Shown in pieces: positions 8,301-15,337 of a stretch of DNA of 17,723 bases. Source of the DNA: Candidatus Magasanikiibacteriota bacterium (GTDB lineage Bacteria; Patescibacteriota; Patescibacteriia; Magasanikbacterales; 2-02-FULL-50-9b); NCBI GenBank assembly GCA_026396555.1, contig JAPLWO010000069.1, positions 1 to 17,723 on the forward strand, read 5' to 3'. How positions within the stretch are numbered: position 1 is the first letter of the stretch; the number at the start of each line of letters is the position of its first letter. The notes under the pieces were generated by a model. The model did no database searches and had not been told where the DNA came from. It worked only from the letters and a program-made list of their open reading frames with translations. The position numbers were made by a program, and so were the translations under genes.

Positions 8301-9301
8301 CGATCGTCATTGATCCCGCGTTTTTTTAACGAATCTTTTAATTCTTTTGAAAGTTCACGTTGTGCTATCGCCTGTTTCCCTTCAATAATTACATCGAGCG
8401 GCAACCAGCGCTCAATTTCAACACGTTTTAAAATCACTTTTTTTTGTGCTTCAGAAATTCCACTAAAAGAATCAAAAATGCGCTGGATTTCTTGCGGTGT
8501 TATGTACACACCTTCAAGCGGCAATATTTTTTCGTATGGAACTGCCCGCACGAGAAACTCCCGCATCAATCGACGCTTCTCGTCGTCAATCGCGTATTCA
8601 CGCACCGCCGCATGTTGATCTGCAAATTCAGCTTTCAAATCTTCTTTGCTCGGCAAAACATACTCGCCAATTTCATCAACTAAAATATTTAAAAAATCTC
8701 CGGTCTGCACTGCGTGATTCATCACATTCACTCGATCGCGTACCACACTCCACGCAATATTTTCCGCTGGCGTTCGCGTGTCAGGAAATTCGGGCTGTGG
8801 AATTTCTCGTAGCGCAAGCTGATGAGAATAATATTCGTCGATCATTTCAACCACTTCGGGAAAATCTGCTTTTGATACAGCGAGCTCTTGTCGGCGCATG
8901 TAGTGCTGCCAATCAGGACGACCTGTCTTTTTAGTGTTTACTAAATCAGGCGTCTCAACACGTCCAAACAAATGAGCAGGATCGATCGATGGAAATTTTT
9001 GCACCGCGTCTCGTGTCAACTTACAAATACGATCATACAAATCAGGATGCTTCACTGCGAGTGATTCACGAAAGTTAGTAAAAAAGAATGATTCAGGTTC
9101 AAAAAAATTGTCTGGAAACCGGCGAAAAAAATCAATAGCGTCTTCTGGGTTGTGTTCAAAAACACGCTGGAGTTCGAATGCTGAGCCCGGATTTTCTAAA
9201 ACTTTTTTCTCAAGCGCATCAAAAAATTCGTCGCGATTCATCGGCGCTGGGCGTTTTTCCTGTGTTCGTTGCATTTCTAATCGGCGTGATGGGCGTGGCA
9301 T
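5387..9301 (-). CDS. Giant (1304 aa) protein with C-terminal transglutaminase-like domain
   Basis: One uninterrupted frame. The C-terminal domain (about 1110-1260) has the transglutaminase-like Cys-His-Asp triad: Cys1187 in GKCGDFA, His1227 in AHGTAWA and Asp1248 in YVDATP, with plausible family spacing. Such domains act as proteases, peptide:N-glycanases or cross-linkers; the reaction here is unknown. Residues 1-350 look helical and charged. About 380-790 is beta-rich with repeated strand-turn patterns (FSIYDDDG, LSLLTCENG), suggesting a beta-propeller. About 800-930 is helical, 930-1090 beta-sandwich-like, and the last 40 residues are an acidic coiled coil. No signal peptide or membrane segment is seen, so it appears cytoplasmic unless exported unconventionally. 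Start M1 fits a promoter about 16 nt upstream; M21 is an alternative. It stops at TAA, 12 nt before the 147-aa gene. The triad call is firm; the propeller is inference. Confidence 0.88.
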   Translation of the reverse strand: MPRPSRRLEMQRTQEKRPAPMNRDEFFDALEKKVLENPGSAFELQRVFEHNPEDAIDFFRRFPDNFFEPESFFFTNFRESLAVKHPDLYDRICKLTRDAVQKFPSIDPAHLFGRVETPDLVNTKKTGRPDWQHYMRRQELAVSKADFPEVVEMIDEYYSHQLALREIPQPEFPDTRTPAENIAWSVVRDRVNVMNHAVQTGDFLNILVDEIGEYVLPSKEDLKAEFADQHAAVREYAIDDEKRRLMREFLVRAVPYEKILPLEGVYITPQEIQRIFDSFSGISEAQKKVILKRVEIERWLPLDVIIEGKQAIAQRELSKELKDSLKKRGINDDRYELQRDSITKQYSVDWKNADGTKTPNEQPKKVHEYKPEDPKHLKFETNYGSVNYWSLSSGRGELVFVIGGVAHPVSAKSAIDLKFTEDRPLYVDPDEPIVWMQHGQSNDCAAYHYKKGFGFVEPFNGPIASYSAKNVSLLGAGAKKRFISASNNHSKVVFDMEARQRRQFLFLTEKAEGAVGNFVYSVNEIDGEVKRYDVNDWNNPSIVVKRTQETGSTTTGIFSENKAYFLREYSDGFFSIYDDDGANVAGAMGVGAGYVLHTSLTHDKLRIVARANNSDELSLLTCENGAKLTETVLPPFPAGFDITNPSENSFDALYFTTGSYKDGNSVIMASNRLTQQCAELMPDKSHVWSILDNLQGASFGSTYCVAQIEANGRIFLNSGSEDFDGKITPEYLKHTNGSFVTCDPKLDRVAIEVVEGIPAFRVIIYRGTGKNQKIEDLYEFPIPQILGKDSQQKTPALTAEEQEKLDLLNVTVAPTEDRVDAFLKKYARPDLFPKTVAEREAHIKERALSSRSFMNNLREMVKSAAGNLPLARELFKTLAATSTSKNELLAQEIVDLMFPELPILRAQKAADAAARQHKSWVADTVTDAMIPQEETDLIGGGLRPELKKEKTVMFELREPYKGLIVQQRFDAFDAKKNKWLDQKRTMSIEPSREMLHENTISIPVAPGLTETILPCMPGGHVIADRVKARFKNGEWSAPLELDLSLSAPSIKIPRGAVEIVFSVRYPTMPALPPEVTNTEYVAFSRAWQRNEAGEFVPDLPIAQLPPDCLLFVNSIESLAPHERVAKIQEFVQKQGFYDFDNDEVRAASALLPLTEQFQLMRARVRQLSGRSPELAHALKGKMFAGKCGDFAQLTYAMFQASGLVGGVTRAYATIGGATTQIFNTNAHGTAWAAFPAEKKHEYQPIYVDATPHAGTPGHEQELAAIQLPTIAQLEEQQEEAREKESERATAEFEKIVETLNAQDP

Positions 9302-9323
9302 AAGAATTGTTTACCAGTATATC

Positions 9324-9352
9324 ATTTTATCCACCACCTATACACTTGACAA
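9324..9352 (-). promoter_or_regulatory. Predicted promoter of the giant transglutaminase-like gene
   Basis: On the minus strand TTGTCA (9347-9352) and TAAAAT (9324-9329) are 17 bp apart, each matching five of six consensus bases. The predicted start near 9317 gives a leader of about 16 nt to the ATG at 9301, with no Shine-Dalgarno. The -35 overlaps a perfect plus-strand TTGACA (9346-9351), so this intergenic region may be a back-to-back divergent control region. Confidence 0.68.
9346..9351 (+). promoter_or_regulatory. Consensus -35 box facing the MopE-motif gene
   Basis: A perfect TTGACA lies 72 nt upstream of the plus-strand ATG at 9423. The expected -10 zone (9368-9375) has no good TATAAT match; the best late candidate is TATACG at 9379-9384, which is too far for this -35. 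The promoter may need an activator, or transcription may start elsewhere. Only the -35 is seen clearly. Confidence 0.35.
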
Positions 9353-9422
9353 ACTATTTTTTAGATGGAACCAATGTTTATACGCGGCGAATAACTGCCG
9401 TGAACAACTGAAGAGGTTTTCC

Positions 9423-10046
9423 ATGAATCGCTGGATTGTTTTTTTCGTGTTTTTCGGCGCGTGCGGAACGATTTCCGTGCGCGATGCGAGTGAAGATGTG
9501 TCAGTCGATGCTGTGGGCGGATTAGAAATCTCGTCTGCAGCAGCACCATCTCAAACGAGCGCTGCTCTCACGGGCGAGCTCGAAGACAAAGATCATGACG
9601 ATTTTCCTGCATGGATTGATTGCGATGATGACGATCCGGATATTTATCCGGGTGCATATGAATATTGTGATTTTCGCGACAATGATTGCGACGGAGAAAC
9701 AGATGAGGTGTGGAAAACATTATGGGACGGGCTGTATGGCACGCCATGTTCGACGACCGACGAAAACAATTGTGTCTCTGTTGGAATTTGGACATGTGAC
9801 ATGGATCGCGATTGGCTGGTGTGTAGCGCTTCGCCGATCACCTCGCACGTTGAAAAATGCAACGGACTCGATGACGACTGCAACGGAATCACCGACATCG
9901 ACCGCTGGGTTGATTTGGGAAAACCATGCACCGCTGATGTCGACGGATGTGTGGTGACCGGAATCTGGCAGTGCGACAGTTACGACGAAACCGCGCACTG
10001 CAGTGCAGAATATCTTCTCATGCCCAGCCCGTGTACGGAAATTTAA
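9423..10046 (+). CDS. Small secreted/lipoprotein-like protein with MopE-type putative metal-binding repeats
   Basis: A 207-aa protein. Start at 9423 is chosen because AAGAGG precedes it by 7 nt, the clearest Shine-Dalgarno in the window, and the protein then begins with an export signal. Residues 1-14 form a short hydrophobic segment ending FGAC, an imperfect lipobox, so lipidation at Cys14 is possible. A Ser/Ala-rich linker follows. Residues 54-94 hold DKDHDD, DCDDDDPDIYPGA and DNDCDGETDE, and residues 145-160 hold EKCNGLDDDCNGITD, matching the Asp/Cys-rich putative metal-binding motif common in myxobacterial secreted proteins. The Cys-rich block at 104-150 (TPC, GIWTC) is partly repeated at 165-204 (KPC, GIWQC). 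Fourteen Cys after the lipobox suggest disulfides. The likely role is a surface protein binding calcium or another metal. The motif's rarity in CPR hints at transfer. It stops at TAA before a shared terminator. Confidence 0.88.
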   Translation: MNRWIVFFVFFGACGTISVRDASEDVSVDAVGGLEISSAAAPSQTSAALTGELEDKDHDDFPAWIDCDDDDPDIYPGAYEYCDFRDNDCDGETDEVWKTLWDGLYGTPCSTTDENNCVSVGIWTCDMDRDWLVCSASPITSHVEKCNGLDDDCNGITDIDRWVDLGKPCTADVDGCVVTGIWQCDSYDETAHCSAEYLLMPSPCTEI

Positions 10047-10059
10047 GTGTGGAAACAAA

Positions 10060-10101
10060 AGAGGCCCTGTCGATAAACCCGACAAGGCCTCTGGAAATTT
10101 T
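10060..10101. terminator. Strong bidirectional terminator between convergent genes
   Basis: Arms 10060-10072 and 10080-10092 pair over 13 positions with one C-A mismatch, closing a seven-base loop. TTTTT lies on the right for the plus-strand MopE-motif gene, and TTTTGTTT on the left (minus strand) for the exporter operon. It lies 13 nt past one stop and 20 nt past the other. Confidence 0.9.
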
Positions 10102-10111
10102 TGCTACGAGC

Positions 10112-10573
10112 TTATTGCTGAGCTGGTGGCTGATTTGGTGCGCTATTTTGTGCCCCTGCTGGGTGCTCTGGACGTACCTGAATTGTTTTTGCTGTCACGA
10201 TACCATCCAACGTCGCGTCACCTGTCACAGTGACATTTGTACCGACAGAAAGATCGTCAACAGTTCCTGTTGTCATACGACCAACCGAGGTTGAAGAAGA
10301 AAAGTAAACAATCTTCGAACTGTTGTCTTGTAACTGGACAGTCAAGCTCGTTGCGTCCTTACTTAAAATTTTTCCTGACACAAACCCTGCGCCTGCACCA
10401 CCAGCCATACCGCCACGGCGACCTGCACCACCGCCCGCACCGCGCTGAGCACTCAATGCTGCTTTTGAAGTGGCCGCGCTACTTGCACCATATTTCGTAC
10501 CCGCAAAAAACGATCCACCACCGATTACTACTGCGAGAATTATCCCGATCACGTACACGTTATTTTTTTCCAT
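10112..10573 (-). CDS. Membrane-anchored DUF5666-like protein, last gene of exporter operon
   Basis: A 153-aa protein. Residues 5-25 are one hydrophobic segment (VYVIGIILAVVIGGGSFFAG), so it is anchored with the rest outside the membrane. Residues 40-62 are Gly/Ala/Arg-rich linker. Residues 63-135 form a small beta domain (VSGKILSKDATSLTVQLQD, then VTGDATLDGIVTAKTIQV) with the pattern of DUF5666 OB-like domains. The tail is Pro/Gln-rich. It follows the MacB-type permease by 22 nt on the same strand, with no Shine-Dalgarno, and precedes the shared terminator, so it is the last gene of the operon. It may be an accessory of the exporter; this rests on position only. The stop is TAA. Confidence 0.83.
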   Translation of the reverse strand: MEKNNVYVIGIILAVVIGGGSFFAGTKYGASSAATSKAALSAQRGAGGGAGRRGGMAGGAGAGFVSGKILSKDATSLTVQLQDNSSKIVYFSSSTSVGRMTTGTVDDLSVGTNVTVTGDATLDGIVTAKTIQVRPEHPAGAQNSAPNQPPAQQ

Positions 10574-10595
10574 AAAAAAATATTAATTAATAATC

Positions 10596-11819
10596 TTACT
10601 CATATCGCAACGCCTCAATCGGATTCAGATGCGCCGCGCGTCGCGACGGATAATATCCGAAGATAAGCCCAATTGCCATTGATACACCACACGCAAGTAC
10701 AACTGATGAAAAAGAGACGTTCGTCGCAATCCCCGCAAATTGTGTCACTGCAAGTGCAATCAACCATCCAAGAAAAATTCCCAGTACACCACCAATCGTG
10801 GTGAGCAAAACAGATTCCGCCAAAAACTGAAAACTGATATCGTGATTTTGTGCCCCAATCGCTTTGCGCAAACCAATTTCTCTCGTGCGTTCGGTCACCG
10901 TCGTCAGCATCATGTTCATAATTCCAATACCGCCGACGAGCAACGAAATTCCAGCGATTGATCCAAGCAGCGTGGTAAAAATATCCGTCACACTCGAAGC
11001 GGTCGCCACAATATCAGCTTGATTCAATACACTAAAATCAGCAGCTGTTGGATCTGAAATTTTATGGCGCTGCATTAATAGATCAGTAACGCTTTGTTGA
11101 ATTGACGGCATCGAAGTTTGATCCGGCGCCTGAACACTAATTGTTGTCACATACTGATTTCCGATCAAATACTGTTGCGCAGTTGTAATCGGAATAAATA
11201 TCATATCATCCTGGCTCGTAAAACCACTGCCGCCTTTTGCCTTATTCACACCAATAATTTGAAACTCAATTTTATTGATGCGAATAATTTGTCCAACTGG
11301 ATTTGCACCAGCACCAAATAAATCATCACGAGTCGTTGGACCGATTACTGCAACTTTTGAACGACTGAGCACTGACTGGTCCGAAAAAAATGAACCGAGA
11401 TCAACGGTGATGCTGCGCACAGACGTATAGTCCGGAACAGTTCCCACAATCTGCGTATTTGTATTGGTGCCGAGCGCCGTAACTTGCAGACGCTTGGTTG
11501 CTTCAGGCGCAACACCTGCCGCTGCGGTAATCTCGGTTTTAATCGCAGTCGCGTCATCCTGTGTTAACGTTTGTGCAGATCCACGACCCGCACTTACCTG
11601 CACACCCGCGCCGCGCTGTGCACCTGGCGTCACCAAAATCAAATTAGATCCAATTGATTGAATACTCGATTGAATTGATTGCTTTGCACCTTCACCGATC
11701 GACACCATCGCGATCACAGAACTGATGCCGATCACAATTCCAAGAATTGTTAGACCAGTTCGGACCATATTCACGGTAACTGCTGCGTATGTCTCCTCTA
11801 GCAAGTCTTCAGTTTTCAT
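10596..11819 (-). CDS. MacB/FtsX-type ABC transporter permease
   Basis: A 407-aa MacB-like permease of the extrusion-type ABC class, which transmits force from the ATPase to an extracytoplasmic domain instead of moving solutes through a channel. TM1 is at about residues 20-42 (GLTILGIVIGISSVIAMVSI), followed by the typical SIGEGAK. Residues 45-280 form the external core domain. Three further TM segments lie at about 285-310, 335-360 and 375-395, with the conserved MLTTVTERTREIGLRKAIGA loop and terminal PSRRAAHLNPIEALRYE. Length is normal. The ATG overlaps the TGA of the ATPase gene (ATGA), so translation is coupled. With the ATPase and the fusion protein it forms a MacAB-like exporter; the substrate is unknown. 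If the host has no outer membrane, no TolC partner is expected. The stop is TAA. Confidence 0.94.
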   Translation of the reverse strand: MKTEDLLEETYAAVTVNMVRTGLTILGIVIGISSVIAMVSIGEGAKQSIQSSIQSIGSNLILVTPGAQRGAGVQVSAGRGSAQTLTQDDATAIKTEITAAAGVAPEATKRLQVTALGTNTNTQIVGTVPDYTSVRSITVDLGSFFSDQSVLSRSKVAVIGPTTRDDLFGAGANPVGQIIRINKIEFQIIGVNKAKGGSGFTSQDDMIFIPITTAQQYLIGNQYVTTISVQAPDQTSMPSIQQSVTDLLMQRHKISDPTAADFSVLNQADIVATASSVTDIFTTLLGSIAGISLLVGGIGIMNMMLTTVTERTREIGLRKAIGAQNHDISFQFLAESVLLTTIGGVLGIFLGWLIALAVTQFAGIATNVSFSSVVLACGVSMAIGLIFGYYPSRRAAHLNPIEALRYE

Positions 11820-12505
11820 AATACGCGTTTAGTTTTTACGTCACTCACAATTAGTCCATCACGCACTTGAATGATACGGCTTGCATGCTCCGCAACTTCG
11901 CGCTCATGCGTAATCAAAACAATGGTGTGTCCCGCAGCATTTAAATCTTGAAATGTTTGTAATACAATTGCACCTGTTTTTGTATCAAGATTTCCTGTTG
12001 GTTCATCTGCTAATAACAACGCTGGATTATTTACCAACGCACGGGCAATCGCCACGCGTTGCATTTGTCCGCCAGACAACTGATTTGACAAATGCATCCA
12101 CCGCGACTCATCAAGCCCAGCCGCGGTCAATGCTTTTTTTGCTGCAATCTCACGCGTCGGCTTATCAACTTCTGCATAAATTAATGGCAGCATTACATTT
12201 CGAAGCACGGTCGCACGTGGTAATAAATTAAACGCCTGAAACACAAAACCGATTTTATTTTTTCGCAAATCAGCAAGATCTTTATCTGAGAGTGATGACA
12301 CATCGCGTCCGTCCAACGTATATGTTCCACTCGTCAACGTATCGAGTCCTCCCAAAATATGCATGAGCGTGGATTTTCCAGAACCTGACGGACCCGTAAT
12401 CGCGACAAATTCTCCCTCCGCGATATCAAAAGACACACCGCGCAACACATGCGTTTCTTGATCGCCACTCACGTAAGTTTTCGTGATATTTTTACACGAA
12501 ATCAT
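11816..12505 (-). CDS. MacB/LolD-type ABC transporter ATP-binding protein
   Basis: A 229-aa ATPase that powers the adjacent permease. Walker A is GPSGSGKST (38-46), the Q-loop Gln is at 90, the signature LSGGQ is at 143-147, Walker B LLLADEP ends at 169, the D-loop follows (TGNLD), and the switch His is at 200. All catalytic elements are intact. The start is set at ATG 12505 because the protein then begins MISCKNITKTY as this family does. The frame is open further upstream to 12682, but only through the fusion-protein gene. The ATG is 13 nt past the stop of the fusion-protein gene. It ends with TGA inside the ATGA overlap with the permease, evidence that UGA is a working stop in this genome. 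Confidence 0.95.
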   Translation of the reverse strand: MISCKNITKTYVSGDQETHVLRGVSFDIAEGEFVAITGPSGSGKSTLMHILGGLDTLTSGTYTLDGRDVSSLSDKDLADLRKNKIGFVFQAFNLLPRATVLRNVMLPLIYAEVDKPTREIAAKKALTAAGLDESRWMHLSNQLSGGQMQRVAIARALVNNPALLLADEPTGNLDTKTGAIVLQTFQDLNAAGHTIVLITHEREVAEHASRIIQVRDGLIVSDVKTKRVL

Positions 12506-12518
12506 AACAATTATACGA

Positions 12519-14456
12519 TTAATTTGTTCGAGCCGCTCCGCCTGTTGCTGCGCCGCCACGATTTCCTCCAGATCCTCCGCCGCCAAACGCTCGAGCTGTG
12601 CCGCCGCCCAATAATTGTAATCCGCTTGCACCCGCGGTTGCAGTTGCTGTGGTTGTCGTTGGTTGAATAATTTGTGTAACAACTTCGTCTCCTTCCTTTA
12701 AATCTCCGCCCGTAATTTCGGTATCACTATCATTTGAAATACCAATCGTCACCACATGTTTTACTGGCGCCCCATTTACCAAAGTCTGAACGTATGCCGC
12801 ACCTGTTGCATCAAACTTAACCGCCGCGCTTGGAACGGTCAATGTATCTTGTTTTACATTTGTAATAATTTTCGTCGACACGGTCATACCTGGTTTTACA
12901 CGATCATCTCCGCTATCAAAACTAACTTTGACCGCATACGAAACAACGCCTTGCGAAACGGTTCCGACTTGGTCAATACTTGCAACTTGTCCTGCAACGG
13001 ATAAATCGGGAACCGCATCAAACGTCAACGCCGCTTTTTGTCCAACAGAAACTTTTGCAACATCAACTTCATTTAATGTAATCGCTGCTAATTTTTGTTG
13101 CGCAATAATTGTTGCGAGTACTGTTCCGGTGCCTGCCGTATCTCCAACGCGCGCAGCGACACTCGCAATCACACCTGGAATTGGTGCACGTGCAGAATAA
13201 TTTCCCAAATTTTGCTGCGCATCCGCGAGTGCAGACAGTCGTTGTTGCAATGACAATTCTTGAGATTTCAAATCAAGCGGATCAGCACCTGAAACTAATT
13301 TATCAAGCGAAGCCTGACTTTCAGCAACTCGAGCCTCAGCCGCCGCCATATCTTGAGGATCTGTAATTTGCATTTGATTAAGTGCGCGCGACGCAGTCAC
13401 TAATGTATTTTTGTTATCACTGAGTGTTTGTTGAATCACAAGCAAATTCGATAAATAAGAATTTGATTGACTTAGGTCTGTGCTGAGTGTCGTCTGATAT
13501 GTTTTAACAATCGAATACACTGACATTTTCTGAATCGTTCGTGCATCAGCCCACGCACCATACAAATTACTTTCACTTTGCGCTGATTGCGAAACCGATT
13601 TCATCGCGTCGATTGTTTCAGCGAGAAGCGATTCGATTGTCGCGTTATCAGAATATCGTGTCGCGCTTTTATAATGATCAAAGTTCGTATTATATTTTGT
13701 CCGCGCCGTTTGATAATCTGATTCAGCGCTCAATTTAATCGATCGCAACTGCGTTGCACCCGTGTTCGGAACTGTGTTCAACAAAATATCTGTATTAAAT
13801 TGACCAACCGAACCTGCGCTCGGTTCTGCAGTTGCAATTCCCGTTCCAAATAATGCATCATTCAAACTTGTCATGACTGAAGGCAACGTCAAATATGCAT
13901 TAGAAATGGAATTAAAAGAATCTTCATACGCTTTTGCAATTGCATCCTGCGCTTTTTGCTGAGTTTGTACCGCATCATCGTGATTATTCTGCTGCGTAAT
14001 TTTTAATTTTGCTAACGCATCCTGAGCGCTCGCCAAATTATTTTGTGCCTGCAACAACGTCAACGTATCTGCAACTTGTTTTAACTTTTCTAAAGATAGA
14101 CGAGCACTATCAACATTCAGTTGCGCATCGCGTACCGCTTTCAATCCATCTTTCGCATCAAGTTGCGCGATCATTGCACCTTGCGCTACTTGCTGACCTG
14201 CACTACCTGTAACCTTGATAATTTTTCCAGAAGCCTCAGCCTTGATATCGATTTGATTTGACGAAGAAACCTGACCACTTCCCGAAAGTGTAGAAATCAA
14301 TGTTGAGCGTGTAACGGCTGCTGTTTTATATGTAACAGGTCCCGCACTTGCAGGTTTTTTTAAAAAATAATATCCGCCGCCCACAATAAGCAGCAGCGCG
14401 ATTGCTGAGTAAACCTTATGTTTCAAAATAAGATCACGAATTTGCGGTACATTCAT
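12519..14456 (-). CDS. HlyD/MacA-type membrane fusion protein
   Basis: A 645-aa protein from ATG 14456; a GTG start at 14510 would add 18 residues ahead of the usual N-terminus and is less likely. Residues 14-34 are a single TM anchor. The first lipoyl/barrel-sandwich half is at about 60-105 (ASGKIIKVTGSAGQQVAQG). A long helical hairpin rich in Gln, Ala and Ser spans about 105-420. The second half follows (ARAPIPGVIASVAARVGD), then a beta-barrel (VKPGMTVSTKI) and a membrane-proximal domain (GDLKEGDEVVTQI). The C-terminus is Gly-rich with Arg. At 645 aa it is much longer than MacA (about 370 aa), mainly from the helical hairpin. It is the first gene of the exporter operon and should link permease to cell surface or cargo. 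No convincing promoter was seen. The stop is TAA. Confidence 0.92.
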   Translation of the reverse strand: MNVPQIRDLILKHKVYSAIALLLIVGGGYYFLKKPASAGPVTYKTAAVTRSTLISTLSGSGQVSSSNQIDIKAEASGKIIKVTGSAGQQVAQGAMIAQLDAKDGLKAVRDAQLNVDSARLSLEKLKQVADTLTLLQAQNNLASAQDALAKLKITQQNNHDDAVQTQQKAQDAIAKAYEDSFNSISNAYLTLPSVMTSLNDALFGTGIATAEPSAGSVGQFNTDILLNTVPNTGATQLRSIKLSAESDYQTARTKYNTNFDHYKSATRYSDNATIESLLAETIDAMKSVSQSAQSESNLYGAWADARTIQKMSVYSIVKTYQTTLSTDLSQSNSYLSNLLVIQQTLSDNKNTLVTASRALNQMQITDPQDMAAAEARVAESQASLDKLVSGADPLDLKSQELSLQQRLSALADAQQNLGNYSARAPIPGVIASVAARVGDTAGTGTVLATIIAQQKLAAITLNEVDVAKVSVGQKAALTFDAVPDLSVAGQVASIDQVGTVSQGVVSYAVKVSFDSGDDRVKPGMTVSTKIITNVKQDTLTVPSAAVKFDATGAAYVQTLVNGAPVKHVVTIGISNDSDTEITGGDLKEGDEVVTQIIQPTTTTATATAGASGLQLLGGGTARAFGGGGSGGNRGGAATGGAARTN

Positions 14457-14530
14457 ATAATCTTCATACGAACTCAGTAATAAAAATGGTGCATAAAGAT
14501 GCTTATCCACAGTATGAACAAATTTTTCTA

Positions 14531-14539
14531 TGCTATAAT
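14531..14539 (+). promoter_or_regulatory. Extended -10 promoter upstream of the synthetase-like gene
   Basis: TGCTATAAT is a perfect extended -10 (TG, one base, TATAAT). The -35 position (14511-14516, AGTATG) is poor, as extended -10 promoters tolerate. The predicted start near 14546 leaves about 25 nt to the ATG at 14571. It lies in the divergent gap with the exporter operon. Confidence 0.65.
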
Positions 14540-14570
14540 TTGGTCGTTTAATTCACTATCATTTGAGGCT

Positions 14571-15337
14571 ATGACCAATCTCATAGATCCCCGAGAGTAC
14601 GACCTTGTTGTCACGCGTTTGCGTGATTTTTTTAAAAACAAGGGTTTTCTAAAACATTTAATTACAGCGGCGACATCTGGCCGCTCCCGCAAACAGGACA
14701 AATGTGGCTCGAGCATGAATTGCTTTCCAAGCCCGGTATTCCGGGCTTTTTTTGTATCACGACCAGTTATCGCAATGAACCGAATCCAATTCCGGGTCGA
14801 CATGAATTAATTTTCCCGATGTTTGAATTCGAAACACATGGAGATCAACGGGAGCTACAAAAATTAGAAACTGAATTACTCGAATTCATCGGACTTGGAA
14901 AGCTGGAAAATTTTGTCGAGATGGAATATGCCGCTGCAGCATCGCACTGTGAATCACATGAAATTCATTCTGCAGAAGAAGCGCGACTCGGTAACGAATT
15001 CGGCCCTGTATTTTTCTTGAAAAATTTTCCAATCTACACATCTCCGTTTTGGAACATGCGAAAAGAAGGTGATGTCGCTCGGAAAATCGATGTGTTGTTA
15101 TACGGCGTTGAAACAATTGGATCTGCAGAGCGAAGTTGTGACCCAGTTCAGATGCGAGAATTATTTCACACGATCAGCGATGGCGGTTACGCAAAATTGT
15201 TATACGAAAAATTCGGCCGCGAACGAGTCGAGGCCGAATTGGAAAAATTTCTCGCGCTCAATTTCTTTCCCCGATGCGGTGGCGGAATCGGAATCACTCG
15301 AATGATTCGTGCATTCAAACTCGCAGGAATTTTATGA
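14571..15337 (+). pseudogene. Class II aminoacyl-tRNA synthetase-like (Asp/Asn/Lys type) core, frame-disrupted
   Basis: Two frames together encode a class II catalytic core without an anticodon-binding domain. Frame A runs from ATG 14571 (MTNLIDPREYDLVV...) to about 14650 (FFKNKGF), the start of motif 1. Frame B resumes at about 14651 (KTFNYSGDIWPLPQTGQMW) and runs to TGA 15335-15337. It contains motif 2 (TTSYRNEPNPIPGRHELIF and FPMFEFE) and motif 3 (GGGIGITRMIRAF). Homologues I recall have about 20-25 residues between the two parts (the rest of motif 1), so a deletion of non-multiple-of-three length fits better than a simple indel. A shortened protein from ATG 14702 (211 aa) is open but lacks motif 1. 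The intact protein would be an AsnRS/AsnA-like paralogue, possibly making asparagine or modifying a protein. Decay versus assembly error is undecided. It abuts convergent DoxX with no gap. Confidence 0.75.

Noticed and set aside
9108..9422. Plus-strand extension of the MopE-motif gene upstream to 9108
   Set aside because: It overlaps the 5' end of the giant gene antisense, and would bury the signal peptide and the Shine-Dalgarno site in front of 9423.
12510..12515. Perfect TATAAT on the minus strand just before the ABC ATPase start
   Set aside because: No -35 at 16-18 bp, and it is only 4 nt from the ATG, so transcription would start inside the start codon. It is within an operon gap and is probably chance.
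12506..12682. Longer N-terminus for the ABC ATPase
   Set aside because: The extension is an out-of-frame reading of the fusion protein's Gly-rich tail, and the ATPase family starts at MISCKNITKTY.
14457..14510. GTG start at 14510 for the fusion protein
   Set aside because: It adds 18 residues of non-family sequence before the usual short N-terminus and TM anchor, and ATG 14456 is available.
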